A DNA stretch of 64,000 nucleotides from Betaproteobacteria bacterium MOLA814 (GCA_000496475.1 AYMW01000003.1:187993-251992), one strand, 5' to 3'. Counted from the first letter of the stretch, positions 1 to 9,184 are shown. The notes: a model not told the origin generated them from the letters alone. A program made the numbers and translations.

Positions 1-2
1 CA

Positions 3-923
3 CAAGCATTGGCAACCACACCAGCAGCAGCCAAACGCTGGAGTGCCAACACTGTGCGTGTACTAGACGACACGGGCCATGTATTGAGTACCCACAACCG
101 AACATCCGACTCCCACTGGGTGGGCGCGCCTGGCATGAATGGCTTGCTAAAAGCGTGGGCGTCTCCGCTGGCTGATAACAGCATTGCAGGTTCGCAAGTG
201 CATCTGCAAAGTCGCGTCACCTTGCTGAACAAACAAGAGGGCCAGTGGACGCTCAACATAGAAGTCAGTGATGGCGAACACACCAGCACAGCCCAAGCCA
301 GCGGCTTTGACCAAGTGGTGCTGGCCATACCCAGCGACCAAGCCCAGACATTGCTACGCGACAGCGCCCTGATGCCTACATGGCAAACTCAACTGGGCGA
401 CGTTGTCGTTGACCCCTGCTGGACACTCATGTTGGCCTACCCTAAAGCCAGCCAGCCAGGTCTGGCACATCTGGGGCCTCAGTGGAACGTGGCACGCAGC
501 ACCCACCACCGAATTTCTTGGATGGCACGCGAATCTAGCAAGCCCGGGCGCACCAGCATAGAACGCTGGACCGTGCAGGCCAATCCTGAGTGGTCACGCG
601 AACACATCAACGACGCGCCCGAACGTGTGGTCGCTAAGTTAATCAAAGCGTTTGCCGAAGTCACAGGTATCAGGGCAGAACCCGGCCACGCTGTAGCCCA
701 CCGTTGGCTGTATGCACAAACCCGTACCCCCTTGGGCAGCAGCCACCTGTTTGACAAGCGTCAAGGTTTGGGTCTGTGCGGCGACTGGTGTCTGGGTAAC
801 CGCGTGGAAAACGCGTTTGTCTCAGGCCTGGAACTGGCTCTAGACATGGTTCAACCCGCCAAAGCGGTCAGCCCTGCCAAAGCCGTCAAGGCTAAAAAGC
901 CAGCTAAACCTGCAACGTCTTAA
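3..923 (+). CDS. FAD/NAD(P)-dependent oxidoreductase, renalase-like (5' truncated by window edge)
   Basis: Partial gene: the frame is open to the left window edge, so the N-terminal Rossmann segment that would hold the dinucleotide-binding glycine motif is not visible. The visible part resembles the C-terminal portion of COG3380-type flavin-dependent amine-oxidase-like proteins, ending in the FAD-contact motif [16 protein letters not shown] followed by a helix. The last residues form an Ala/Lys/Pro-rich low-complexity tail. The stop lies 8 nt before gluQ on the same strand, so the two are probably co-transcribed. Family membership is inferred from the C-terminal motif and overall pattern; the substrate cannot be stated. 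Confidence 0.7.
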   Translation, partial: QALATTPAAAKRWSANTVRVLDDTGHVLSTHNRTSDSHWVGAPGMNGLLKAWASPLADNSIAGSQVHLQSRVTLLNKQEGQWTLNIEVSDGEHTSTAQASGFDQVVLAIPSDQAQTLLRDSALMPTWQTQLGDVVVDPCWTLMLAYPKASQPGLAHLGPQWNVARSTHHRISWMARESSKPGRTSIERWTVQANPEWSREHINDAPERVVAKLIKAFAEVTGIRAEPGHAVAHRWLYAQTRTPLGSSHLFDKRQGLGLCGDWCLGNRVENAFVSGLELALDMVQPAKAVSPAKAVKAKKPAKPATS

Positions 924-931
924 CCCCAACG

Positions 932-1822
932 GTGTCAGGCTATGTGGGGCGGTTTGCGCCCTCGCCTACAGGCTTGTTGCACGCAGGCTCTTTGGTTGCA
1001 GCGCTGGCCTCTTGGCTGGACGCAAAAGCGCACAACGGGCTTTGGCTCGTGCGCATTGAGGACATTGACAGACCGCGATGCATACCCGGCGCGGACGCTG
1101 CCATGTTGGCGCAACTGGCCGTCTGCGGGCTAGTCTCGGATGGCGAGGTGGTGTGGCAAAGCCAGCGCGGGCACCTGTATGAGCAGGCTTTAAGTCGCCT
1201 ACACCAACAGCAACTGACCTACGCTTGCAGTTGCTCACGACAAGACATTGCACGCGCCCTTAAACAACAAGGCGTGCAAACGGCCAGGCACCAAGCACTC
1301 ATTTACCCCGGCACATGCCGCGAAGCCACGCCACACACAAACCATGTTGCATGGCGCTGCAAACTGCCAAGCCCTGGCCCAACCATTCAGTGGACAGACA
1401 GGCAATTGGGCCTACAGCAGCAAGACCTGTCGACGGACGTGGGTGACTTTGTCTTATGGCGTAAGGACCAACTGTGGGCTTACCAGCTGGCCGTTGTGGT
1501 GGACGATGCCGCGCAAGCCATCACGCATGTGGTGCGCGGCCACGACTTGGCAGACAACACCGCGCGACAAGTATGGCTGCAGCGCTGCTTGCAACTGCCC
1601 ACACCAAGCTACTTGCACACGCCTTTGGTGGTTGGTGCCGATGGCGATAAGCTGAGCAAGCAACACGGCGCACAACCGCTGGCGCTCGATACGCCAACCA
1701 AGGTGCATCTCGCCTTGCAACAAGCCGCCGCTCACTTGCATTTACCGAAGGCTCCTCAGACCAATACCGCTGAGCAGCTGGGATGGTGGTGCAATGCGTG
1801 GCGTGCGTTGTATCCCGCTTAA
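932..1822 (+). CDS. gluQ: Glutamyl-Q tRNA(Asp) synthetase
   Basis: A truncated glutamyl-tRNA synthetase paralogue that places glutamate on the queuosine base at position 34 of tRNA-Asp. At 296 residues it has the expected length, lacking the anticodon-binding domain of GltX. Class I signatures are visible: [15 protein letters not shown] near residues 7-21 (HIGH-type) and KLSKQHGA near the C-terminus (KMSKS-type). A zinc-ligand set CSCS...C is present around residues 98-125. The start is GTG, 8 nt after the upstream oxidoreductase stop; no ATG precedes the class I motif in frame. Confidence 0.92.
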   Translation: MSGYVGRFAPSPTGLLHAGSLVAALASWLDAKAHNGLWLVRIEDIDRPRCIPGADAAMLAQLAVCGLVSDGEVVWQSQRGHLYEQALSRLHQQQLTYACSCSRQDIARALKQQGVQTARHQALIYPGTCREATPHTNHVAWRCKLPSPGPTIQWTDRQLGLQQQDLSTDVGDFVLWRKDQLWAYQLAVVVDDAAQAITHVVRGHDLADNTARQVWLQRCLQLPTPSYLHTPLVVGADGDKLSKQHGAQPLALDTPTKVHLALQQAAAHLHLPKAPQTNTAEQLGWWCNAWRALYPA

Positions 1823-1920
1823 ACTCAGACCAGCTTGAATATGACTAGGCTTGGGCAACACCCACGCACCTACAATGCCTGCTGACCCCACACACATGCA
1901 CCGCACCGCACGACCCTTTT

Positions 1921-2691
1921 ATGTCTGATACCCCTGAACTCGACAACAACGCACCCGACAGGGATACAGCCGTTAGCGCCGTTCCACAAGTGGCTTTTCC
2001 AAAACGCATCAAAAGCTACGTGCTGCGTGCTGGCAGGACCACCACCGGCCAAGCCAAGGCCTTTGCAGCTTATGGCCCAGCTATCTTGCTGCCTTATAAA
2101 ACGCAAGCGCTGAACGCCAATGACGCATTTGGCCGCCAAGCGCCGCTTATTTTAGAAATTGGATTTGGGATGGGCGAGTCGACTGCTCACATCGCCAGCG
2201 TAAGACCCAACGACAATTTTTTATGCTGCGAAGTACACGCACCCGGTGTGGGCGCACTGCTCAAACGCGCTGGCGAGCAAGCTATCACCAACATACGCAT
2301 AGTGGCTCACGACGCTGTTGAGGTGCTGGACAATATGCTGCTTCCAGACCAGCTAGACGGTGTGCATATATTTTTCCCAGACCCCTGGCACAAAAAGCGC
2401 CATAACAAACGCCGCCTCATACAAGCGCCGTTCGTGGCCAAACTAATGACACGCCTCAAACCTGGCGGCTACATACACTGCGCCACAGACTGGGAAGAAT
2501 ATGCTGCGCAAATACTAGACGTGCTGGGCAGTAACCCAGGCCTTGTGAACACGGCCGACGTCACAGCGACAACAGCTGCCGGGCGACCAGGTTACGCCAA
2601 CAAACCAAGTTACCGCCCCTTAACCAAGTTTGAGAACAGAGGCATCAAACTCGGCCATGGCGTGTGGGACCTGGTGTTTAGCAAGATCTGA
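1921..2691 (+). CDS. trmB: tRNA (guanine-N7-)-methyltransferase TrmB
   Basis: S-adenosylmethionine-dependent enzyme that makes m7G at position 46 of tRNA variable loops. SAM-binding motif I is [10 protein letters not shown] near residue 77; the family signature [16 protein letters not shown] follows in the middle, and [14 protein letters not shown] toward the C-terminus. At 256 residues it is slightly long because of an N-terminal extension of about 30 residues that is Asp-rich and probably disordered. The ATG at the listed position is the first in frame. Neighbouring gluQ also acts on tRNA. Confidence 0.94.
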   Translation: MSDTPELDNNAPDRDTAVSAVPQVAFPKRIKSYVLRAGRTTTGQAKAFAAYGPAILLPYKTQALNANDAFGRQAPLILEIGFGMGESTAHIASVRPNDNFLCCEVHAPGVGALLKRAGEQAITNIRIVAHDAVEVLDNMLLPDQLDGVHIFFPDPWHKKRHNKRRLIQAPFVAKLMTRLKPGGYIHCATDWEEYAAQILDVLGSNPGLVNTADVTATTAAGRPGYANKPSYRPLTKFENRGIKLGHGVWDLVFSKI

Positions 2692-2752
2692 CAACAAGCA
2701 ACAGTTCAACAATAGGCAGTTCAGGCACGGGCATGTATCGCTGTTGACGCCA

Positions 2753-3073
2753 TCAAGCCTGCCACACACCCCAACCCTGCTCGCGCAGGCGAATACCCAA
2801 GTCAACTTCCATGTACTGGGCATCGCCATAAGGCATGGGGTTCAATGCCTCAAACACCTCGTACATCAAACGCTGGCCGTATTTAAAGGCAAATCGGTTG
2901 CTCATAATACCGGCCTTGTGTTGGTCAAAGCGCAGGTCAGGGTCTAGAAAAGTCATGCCCACATAGACGCAAGGCTTACCAGGCTGGTAGTGACCGTTGG
3001 CGCGCACAAACTTGGCCTCGCCCAAGACGCGGGGGTCTAGCTCAATGACGTACACGTTGTGGCGTTGTCTCAT
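2753..3073 (-). CDS. Small GIY-YIG-like nuclease-superfamily protein
   Basis: About 106 residues. The fold signature of the GIY-YIG superfamily is suggested by NVYVIELDP near the N-terminus, then CVYVGMT, then LRFDQHKAG (possible catalytic Arg and His) and a late MEVDLGIRLREQGWGVWQA segment with the conserved Glu position. I chose the ATG at 3073; a GTG seven codons upstream is an alternative. It faces trmB convergently and its start lies about 100 bp from tRNA-Arg, just outside the island. Function is unknown; similar small proteins are usually annotated hypothetical. Confidence 0.6.
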   Translation of the reverse strand: MRQRHNVYVIELDPRVLGEAKFVRANGHYQPGKPCVYVGMTFLDPDLRFDQHKAGIMSNRFAFKYGQRLMYEVFEALNPMPYGDAQYMEVDLGIRLREQGWGVWQA

Positions 3074-3170
3074 GCGTGCAAGCCTAACCCACAACTAAAG
3101 AGGCACAACTGCAAGTCCAGAACTCAGGGTGCCAAGGCTCTGCTAAACTCATCCACTGATTTGAATGTCC

Positions 3171-3245
3171 GCCGCCGTAGTTCAACGGATAGAACGAGCG
3201 CCTCCTAAGCGCTAGATACAGGTTCGATTCCTGTCGGAGGCACCA
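3171..3245 (+). tRNA. tRNA-Arg (anticodon CCT), integration target
   Basis: A cloverleaf can be drawn: acceptor GCCGCCG/CGGAGGC, D stem GTTC/GAAC, anticodon stem AGCGC/GCGCT around loop CTCCTAA (anticodon CCT, reading AGG), T stem ACAGG/CCTGT around TTCGATT, then A and an encoded CCA. One acceptor pair, position 4 with 69, is a G-A mismatch (3174 with 3238); T would be expected at 3174. The 3' part, 3189 onward, is the attachment sequence of the island. Confidence 0.93.
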
Positions 3246-3249
3246 GCCT
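3189..3249. repeat. attL: 61-bp attachment repeat, left copy
   Basis: The sequence from AGAACGAGCG through the tRNA 3' end and CCAGCCT recurs without a mismatch at 11089-11149. It covers the anticodon arm, T arm and acceptor 3' strand, so the tRNA stays complete after integration. Crossover in such systems usually falls in the anticodon or T arm; the exact point cannot be read here. Confidence 0.95.
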
Positions 3250-3299
3250 TCAGCCTATTAATTCAATTAAATCAACATCTTACGCATAACCAGGGGCTA

Positions 3300-3323
3300 C
3301 TTTTTAGGTAGAACTTAGGTAGA
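3300..3323 (+). promoter_or_regulatory. Putative integrase arm-type site, left arm
   Basis: CTTTTTAGGTA, four bases, then TTAGGTAGA. The same two half-motifs with the same 4-base spacing and orientation occur at 10980-11003 beside the right attachment repeat. They lie 50 bp inside attL and directly upstream of the integrase ATG, where they could serve both integrase binding and autoregulation. The second half-motif may also contribute to the ribosome site. Function is inferred from position and repetition only. Confidence 0.5.
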
Positions 3324-3329
3324 GCGCAC

Positions 3330-4661
3330 ATGTCAGCAGTGAAAATTGGTAATATCACCATTACCGTGAATGGCTACACCCTCAACAACAACGTCCCGTA
3401 CTTTCAGAAAGCAGTTCCTTCTGCTCTGAAGCTGCGCATGGGTAAGTCCAACGTCAAGATTCGGCTCTTGATAAAGAATGGCAATTTCGCTGTTCAATGC
3501 CACAGGCTCAACGAGCGATATGACACGCTCTTCAGAGCGATGAATGATGATGAGCGGCTAACGCCATCAGAGGCCAAGATCGCTGCGTTTGCTCTGCTGC
3601 AGACGCATGGTCTGACGGCTGGGGATGGCTTAGATGAAATGCGCATGCCATCGGGCTGGGAAGGCTCTTGGGACTCCACACCGCACGTCAGCTTCTTTGA
3701 AGACGAGCTGCGTGAGAAGTTCGACAAGCCAACAGCAGTAACGAACGCAGCCTTCAGCGCTCTTTACAACAAGTTGCCGGTGCTGCTCTCCGAAGCCTTC
3801 ACCGTGTACTTGGAAAATCACCCTAAAAGCAAGGACAAAGACTTCCAAAGCAATCAAAGTCAACACTGGCGCAAGCTGGTTGCTCTGGTGGGTGACATTG
3901 CCCTTGAAGGACTGACAAGAAATCATGCAAGGCAGTACCGAGATCAACGATTAGATGCAGGGGTGAAAACAACCACCTTGCTGCGTGAGCTTGGTGCGCT
4001 TAGGGCCGTTGTAAATGTTGCTTGTCGCGAGATTCCTCTCAACTTGAAGAACCCTTTTGAGAGTCTTTCAATTCCAAATGTAAACAAGGACGCGTCAAAG
4101 CGTATTCCTTATTCAAAGGATGAATGGAAAACCTTGGTGCATGCAGCAGTGCAGGCTGACGATGAGCCGCGGCGCATTGCATTGGTGCTAGCCTTCACTG
4201 GGGCAAGGCTTGCTGAAATTGTTGGCCTGAGGAAACAGGACTTCGATCCTGTAGTTGGGACTATCAACATTTGCAGCCATGCAAGTAGACCACTCAAAAC
4301 CACAGCATCCGAGCGAATTGTCCCCCTGATGCCTGCGGCACTGGATGCCCTTCAAACGCAGATGAATAACAGTACAACTGACTTTCTATTTCCTGCATAT
4401 GCCAATGCGGCGAAGACCAACAACGATGGGGCTTCTGCGACCTTGAGCAAATGGGGCAAGAAGTTTGTAGCTACGAAGACGATGCACAGCTTTCGGCGCA
4501 CCGTCAGAGATTCCCTTAGAGCCGTGATGTGTCCTGAATCAATTGCAAAGGAAATTGGGGGCTGGTCTTCAACACACGATGTGTCTGTGGGTTATGGTCA
4601 AGGCTATCCAATTGAACTAAAACGCGAATGGCTGACCAAGGCCTATAGCAAGCTGGAGTGA
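3330..4661 (+). CDS. int: Tyrosine-type site-specific recombinase (integrase)
   Basis: Integrase of 443 residues placed directly after its tRNA target and reading away from it, the usual layout. The C-terminal catalytic domain shows TGARLAEI with Arg at about 293, the LKTTASERIVPL strand carrying the Lys/Ser-Arg region, HSFRR with His 386 and Arg 389, GGW in place of the usual LGH, and the nucleophile in VGYGQGY (Tyr 422 most likely). The N-terminal ~200 residues include a SAM-like core-binding segment. No frameshift or stop is seen, so the gene looks intact, unlike its neighbour. It would catalyse recombination between the 61-bp repeats. Confidence 0.93.
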   Translation: MSAVKIGNITITVNGYTLNNNVPYFQKAVPSALKLRMGKSNVKIRLLIKNGNFAVQCHRLNERYDTLFRAMNDDERLTPSEAKIAAFALLQTHGLTAGDGLDEMRMPSGWEGSWDSTPHVSFFEDELREKFDKPTAVTNAAFSALYNKLPVLLSEAFTVYLENHPKSKDKDFQSNQSQHWRKLVALVGDIALEGLTRNHARQYRDQRLDAGVKTTTLLRELGALRAVVNVACREIPLNLKNPFESLSIPNVNKDASKRIPYSKDEWKTLVHAAVQADDEPRRIALVLAFTGARLAEIVGLRKQDFDPVVGTINICSHASRPLKTTASERIVPLMPAALDALQTQMNNSTTDFLFPAYANAAKTNNDGASATLSKWGKKFVATKTMHSFRRTVRDSLRAVMCPESIAKEIGGWSSTHDVSVGYGQGYPIELKREWLTKAYSKLE

Positions 4662-4957
4662 GTAAGCTTAACCAGCCTTTCACCACCGGAATTAACGGCC
4701 TTTAGAGCCACTCAGGGCTGGCAGTCACAAGCCGATCTGCCAAGGTATAGCGGAACCCCTGAGAGCCTTTAAACAGCCCTCAAAGCCCATGTATGCAGGC
4801 CCCTTTTTGGCCTAGGCTTGCCTGCCACGGTATTGATGAGCGTGGGGGGTCAATATGGTGCTTTATGAGCCAATAAAAGAGTTGTAGCCTCGGTCTGTCC
4901 ATTGACCTTTGGTCCACGCACCGACGGCCCTGACATGATGCAAAAAAGAGGAGGAAA

Positions 4958-6217
4958 GTGACTGTGGATTTAGAAAGAAGTAACAGTCGTGAACTGGCGT
5001 AACTGATCATTGACAAAGGCGTTCCAGCGAATGACGTATCAACACAGCTACTGCCCTACAGACTAAGTGATCTGTCTTTAAGAAAGAGTGATTTAGATCA
5101 CATCCTTGACGATCTAACATCGAAGGTTACCAAAAGTCGAGACAAAACGGTTGTCAACCAACATCGCTCAAACATCAAGCATCTATTGCTCGGAACCTTG
5201 GCCGCGGCTTTTGACTTTAAGAATGTTGCAATCAGCACAAGAACTGAGCATCATCAGGGCGACCAGCTGCTAGGTAAGCTGGGTTTTGACCGTCGCAAAC
5301 TGCAACGCATCCTGCCGATACTTATCGAAGAAGACTGGATTAGAAGTACGGTTCATGGCTATCGCTCTACAGGCTCAATGCCATCAAAAAGCAGCCAATA
5401 CTTTGCCGGAGAATAGCTGCTCAACCACTTCTCTGGCTGCTTGTATGAGGTTGAGAATGACATGGTTCTACCCTGCTATCACAAGTTCAATGAATTTCCT
5501 TTGGGTGAAGCACCTGCACTGGCCCTATATGAGGAAAATGAGGCATTGCTATCTCGATACAACCTATTCATGGCGGAACACAGCTGGGCAAAGAAAGGCC
5601 CAACGACCAGAGCATTCAGCAAAAGCATGGATAGAGCAGGAAAGCTTCACAACGCCTTTCAGAACATCGTCAACAGACGTGTACCTATAAGAAAGAGCAC
5701 ATTAATTGATGGCTCTCCCATGGCAGAACCAGATTTCAGCTGCAACCATCTGCGCATGGCCTCTAAGCTGGTTGGAGAAGATTTATCACCAGACCCCTAC
5801 AGCGACCTAGTTCGTGAAATTGGTGGTGATGCATCAATCAACAAAAACCTAGTAAAGAAGTTCATCACCGTCTGCATTGGAGCGACAAGTCTCAATCAAA
5901 AAGGGGGACTAATGCTTGAGTGCAGCAGGGCGAAGAACACAACACCAATTCCAACCGAAACCTTCAGAGCAATGCTTGAAGCTACTGAGAAGCTGTTGCC
6001 TTGGATCAACAAGGAGAAGATCTTTTTCAATGATGCTGGGGCAGGGATGCAGTAGCTGGAGGGAGAAATTGGTCTACGAATGTTCAAATGGGCTTTGAAC
6101 GAAGAAGTCCCAATGCTATCGGTGCATGATGCGTTTGCTGTAAAAGAGAAGGATAAAGAAAGAACGATGGAAAGAATGAAAGAAGAATGGATAAAAGTAA
6201 TAAATAAAGAGAAGTAA
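4958..6217 (+). pseudogene. Family-A polymerase-like replication protein interrupted by three in-frame stops
   Basis: One reading frame runs from GTG 4958 (or GTG 4964) to TAA 6215, 419 codons, after a strong AGGAGG at 4949-4954. It is broken only by TAA at 5000, TAG at 5414 and TAG at 6053, with no frameshift. The conceptual protein has a motif-A-like PDFSCNHLRMASKL plus DPYSDL, a motif-B-like KKFITVCIGA, and after the third stop a motif-C-like MLSVHDAFAV. This is the pattern of palm-domain proteins related to family A DNA polymerases found in integrative elements. It may serve element replication. Relatedness is from motif memory, not a search. Every stop is followed by CTG. Either a recent pseudogene or a readthrough product. 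The 296 bp between the integrase and this gene hold no convincing gene. Confidence 0.65.
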
Positions 6218-6298
6218 TAAACCTCTAGCGTGTACACCCTTCATTCCTGAGTTCATCCTGTTACCGTACCTCTGAGCGTGTCTGTGAACCACTTGTAA

Positions 6299-6487
6299 GG
6301 CTGGAAGCAGTATCAAAAGTCGCTTGAGGTGCTTCGGGCTTGCTCGTGGGTAGTGCCAAAGAAAACTAAGGACTTGATGGCTCTTATCCCTGACATATCG
6401 GAGAGAACGGCTAGGAACTGGTTAAATGAGTTAAAAACGGCAGAAAGCCTAATAATAAATACTATTAGAGAATCTGCCGATTTTTAA
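6299..6487 (+). pseudogene. Remnant of small helix-turn-helix protein
   Basis: This open stretch is in the same frame as the polymerase-like gene and follows it by about 80 bp. It encodes some 62 residues. The segment KTKDLMALIPDISERTARNW looks like a winged or classical helix-turn-helix, followed by an amphipathic tail ending ESADF. There is no ATG and the frame opens directly after a TAA, so it is probably a 5'-truncated or stop-interrupted gene for a regulator or excisionase-like protein; GTG 6329 could start a 52-residue version. Coding character is inferred from the protein pattern alone. Confidence 0.4.
6438..6485 (+). terminator. Extended hairpin with T-run
   Basis: CGGCAGA (6438-6444) pairs with TCTGCCG (6473-6479), an inner CTAATA pairs with TATTAG, and five T follow. 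It overlaps the end of the HTH remnant and would end transcription coming from the integrase and polymerase side. Confidence 0.55.
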
Positions 6488-6690
6488 GATGGGTGTTTTC
6501 AATATGTTTCATTCCACTAAAGGCACAATGTCGAAGCTACGTGATACGTGCGACAGTGACAGTGACAGTTCGTTAGGGAAGTAAGGCTAGACTGTCAGTA
6601 TTTAATTTGTTAGCAAATGAATAGCTAACTGGCTGACTAGACATGGGCGAAAGGATAACATCCTCAACTAACATTGGAGAGTACTAGCTT

Positions 6691-6734
6691 CTGGTCTGGT
6701 CTGGTCTGGTCTGGTCTGGTCTGGTCTGGTCTGG
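6691..6734. repeat. Pentanucleotide tract (CTGGT)8
   Basis: Eight perfect CTGGT units (6691-6730) followed by a partial CTGG. It lies 22 bp beyond the stop codon of the leftward Sel1 gene, outside any supported coding region. A five-base unit shifts frame when copy number changes, so such tracts are typical of slipped-strand variation. A GACAGT triplet repeat (6552-6569) and an inverted repeat GTTAGC/GCTAAC (6609-6629) lie in the same otherwise gene-free stretch 6488-6755. Confidence 0.9.
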
Positions 6735-6755
6735 GCAATATTCAACCCAAGAGTC

Positions 6756-7778
6756 TTAGTCACATCCTACAAACCCGTCAGCTAAGCATTCGCGAGCCAT
6801 TCCTTGGGCTTGCTCTAATTGGAACGGTGTCATTTTCTCAGCTACGATCTCTCTGTTTTTCAAAGCCGACTTGTTACCAGTCGCTGCTGCTAAGTTCCAC
6901 CACATGTGTGCTTTTACAAGGCTTTGCTCCATACCCTTGCCCTGCGCATACATCAAGGCTAGGTTGTGCTGGGCATTACTATTTCCTTGAGCCGCAGCCA
7001 GCTTGAAGAGCCTTACAGCCTCAGCGTAGTCCTGGCCCACGCCCTCTCCATTTGTGTACATCACTCCTAGGTTTTGATTTGCTTGGACAAGACCCTGCCC
7101 GCCGGCTAGCTTGTAATAACGAGACGCTTTGACATCATCTCGAGCAACGCCAATCCCCTTGTTATAGAAAACACCAAGGTTGAACTGGGCACTTGCATTG
7201 CCTTGTGCAGCGGCCAACTTGAAGTAGCTATGCGCTGCAATGAAATCTTGGATGACACCCAGCCCACTGTTGTGCAACGCACCTAGGTTGAGTTGGGCTC
7301 GAGGATGACCTTGATTGGCCGCTAATAGATAATTGCGAGCTGCATCGACAAAGTTAATAGCAACGCTATCGCCGTTTTGGAGCATTTCACCCAGTCGAAA
7401 CTGCGCCAATGGACTGCCTTTAGCCGCAGACTTTTGATACAAATGAAAAGCCTCAGCGTAACTTTGAATTACACCTTGGCCTTTGTCGTAGGCCATGCCT
7501 TTGTTGTACAGGTCTATTGCCTCCAACTCTTCTTTATTCCTTGAAATAGTTATTGAAGCGGTCATTTCGGGATGGCCGCGACCAGACCTAGTTGCGCGTG
7601 AAGACATAATATTTAGGATGAACTGAGCTGATATGTTGCCGTTAGATGCAGCACGTTCAAAGTTAAAACGCGCTGCGGGGTAATCTCCTTTTTGATATGC
7701 GATATGCCCATCCTCAAAGTCCCCAGCCCAAACAGTCGTGGCACATAACAAGAACAACGCAGTTACCAACATTCTCAT
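6756..7778 (-). CDS. Secreted Sel1-repeat (TPR-like) protein 1
   Basis: 340 residues. The N-terminus MRMLVTALFLLCATTVWAGD is a standard signal peptide, so the protein should be periplasmic or outer-surface facing. The rest is made of about seven Sel1-like repeats of ~36 residues with the A..G...AQ.NLG..Y..G.GV..D..EA pattern. It ends in a distinct tail (KMTPFQLEQAQGMARECL...GCD) shared with the second Sel1 protein of the island. Sel1 repeats bind proteins and are found in envelope-stress, signalling and host-interaction proteins; no enzyme domain is present. The start ATG has an AGGGAG-type ribosome site. One repeat A copy lies upstream. Confidence 0.9.
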   Translation of the reverse strand: MRMLVTALFLLCATTVWAGDFEDGHIAYQKGDYPAARFNFERAASNGNISAQFILNIMSSRATRSGRGHPEMTASITISRNKEELEAIDLYNKGMAYDKGQGVIQSYAEAFHLYQKSAAKGSPLAQFRLGEMLQNGDSVAINFVDAARNYLLAANQGHPRAQLNLGALHNSGLGVIQDFIAAHSYFKLAAAQGNASAQFNLGVFYNKGIGVARDDVKASRYYKLAGGQGLVQANQNLGVMYTNGEGVGQDYAEAVRLFKLAAAQGNSNAQHNLALMYAQGKGMEQSLVKAHMWWNLAAATGNKSALKNREIVAEKMTPFQLEQAQGMARECLADGFVGCD

Positions 7779-7836
7779 AACCTAAGCTCCCTAATAAAGT
7801 TTTAAGCTAACACATATCATTTTTTCCGCTTCCTCA

Positions 7837-7985
7837 GAGGCTATTCAGTCGCATCAGGGATAAGCTGGTGGGTGGGTTGCTTGTCATGTGGAGTGGTTCT
7901 AGCTGTTGACACCTTCTCAAACCACACTACTTTGTATCTGGCAGGTATTCACAGGGTCTGGGTGGCTAACAACCCTTTTCCGCCC
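7837..7985. repeat. Island repeat, copy A (~140 bp)
   Basis: First of three diverged copies of the same sequence, all in one orientation. Shared blocks include CAGTCGCATCAGGGATA, CTCAAACCACACTAC, and GTATCT near GGCAGGTA. The inner ~100 bp begins GGGTTGCTT and ends CTAACAACCC, forming a terminal inverted repeat. Copy A lies about 60 bp upstream of Sel1 gene 1 and 26 bp beyond the stop of the DoxX-like gene. Confidence 0.8.
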
Positions 7986-8011
7986 ATCTCTTCGGAGTGG
8001 CCACGTTAATT

Positions 8012-8476
8012 TTATTTGTTGTTGACTGCAATAGACGCAGCCCAGTTACCTCTGAGCGCAAAGTACAGTCCTCCCACCCACAGAAACACGTGAAGATTGT
8101 CATATAAAATAACATGTGTGAGGCTTTCAGGTTTATTTACAACCCAAATAACACCTGTGGAAATAGAACACATTGTAATACCGCTAAACCGTGTGGTTAA
8201 ATCTCCTAATTCAGCTACAAATGGAATGTTTCTAATCTTATTAAGCGACGCAAACCCTCCAGCCAATAAACCTATACCTGCTGCTATCTCACCGTATGTC
8301 ACAACCCACCATACTAGTTTAGGCAAGCCAAAGGCAGCCCCCACTGTTGGATCAAAAGGGAGTTTGCTTAAACCTTGTTGAATAAATACTACAGCCAATG
8401 GTATTCTCAATAACAGATGACTCCAACCAAAGTCTGGAAATGCGTTCCAATATGTTTGTAAATTCTTATTTTTCAT
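8012..8476 (-). CDS. DoxX-family membrane protein
   Basis: 154 residues with four predicted hydrophobic segments. The pattern RIPLAVVFIQQGLSKL, a central GLPKLVWWVVTYGEIAAGIGLLAGG and a C-terminal helix pair match the DoxX-like family (DoxX/SURF4 clan) of small quinone- or redox-associated inner-membrane proteins. Codon use is very A/T-rich, unlike the housekeeping genes nearby, consistent with island cargo. It stands alone on the leftward strand. The start ATG sits in an A/T-rich stretch with no strong ribosome site. The precise role is unknown. Confidence 0.75.
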   Translation of the reverse strand: MKNKNLQTYWNAFPDFGWSHLLLRIPLAVVFIQQGLSKLPFDPTVGAAFGLPKLVWWVVTYGEIAAGIGLLAGGFASLNKIRNIPFVAELGDLTTRFSGITMCSISTGVIWVVNKPESLTHVILYDNLHVFLWVGGLYFALRGNWAASIAVNNK

Positions 8477-8900
8477 TTTCTAAAATATTCAAGTTTGTTT
8501 AGTTTTTAGTTTGTAATGTTAGCTGTTTTCAATTAAATAAAAATAAGAAAAACAAAATTACCTCGATTCAAAAAGTTGTTTTTATATTTCAATTATGTTT
8601 TATTTAAGCATCTTTAAGAAATCCTGTCCTCGCTAGAGGGTGTATGCCCTACATGCCATCAAGGTTGTGTGTCTTGTTAGCTCGCCATGCTGTTGAAACG
8701 CCATTTGCTACACTGCGAGGCCGCAAATAGACTAACTGTGAACTGGCGTACGTTACCCTGCGTGACTGTAAAGTTTATTCACCGATCTGGAAATACCGAG
8801 TGCCTAAGAGGCGCTGGCTAACCTTGTGCAACTGCATCTATTTGCGTTGAACATGAGACTACAAAAGCTGGTGATGTTTGCAGATGCCAACACTGTTGCT

Positions 8901-9053
8901 TTAGAGGTTCTTCAGTCGCATCAGGGATAGGCTGGCAGGTGGGTTGCTTTTCATGTATGCGGGCTCTAGCCGCTAACGCCGCTCAAACCACACTACTTGT
9001 ATCTGGGCAGGTACAACAGTAAACGGGTGACTAGCAACCCCTCCCCGCCCCCT
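8901..9053. repeat. Island repeat, copy B (~140 bp)
   Basis: Second copy. It has the clearest terminal inverted repeat: GGGTTGCT at 8941-8948 and AGCAACCC at 9033-9040. The blocks CAGTCGCATCAGGGATA and CTCAAACCACACTAC are identical to copy A. Unlike copies A and C it is not followed by a Sel1 gene on its left; about 425 bp of gene-free sequence separates it from the DoxX start. Confidence 0.8.
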
Positions 9054-9184
9054 GTTTGTAGCGGCAATGCTTTTTCACCCTGCCATTTTGTCGGATACTT
9101 TAACCAATCATGAGCACGCTGTGCCTGCAAGCAGCGGCAATTTCAAGCGCCCGTTTTTCTGGGGCAAGGTCAAAATAGCTGCAC

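Noticed and set aside
4780..5016. Leftward 78-codon frame before the polymerase-like gene
   Set aside because: It is antisense to the start of the better-supported rightward gene, has no ribosome site and looks like low-complexity Ser/Leu sequence.
4958..6217. Genome-wide reassignment of TAG/TAA as sense codons
   Set aside because: Other genes in the window end normally at TAA, TAG or TGA and their neighbours begin in the expected places, so any recoding would be local to this gene.
6674..7006. Rightward open frame of 110 codons through the CTGGT tract
   Set aside because: It is antisense to the Sel1 gene and its N-terminal part is only the translated repeat (WSGLV). No ribosome site or family resemblance.
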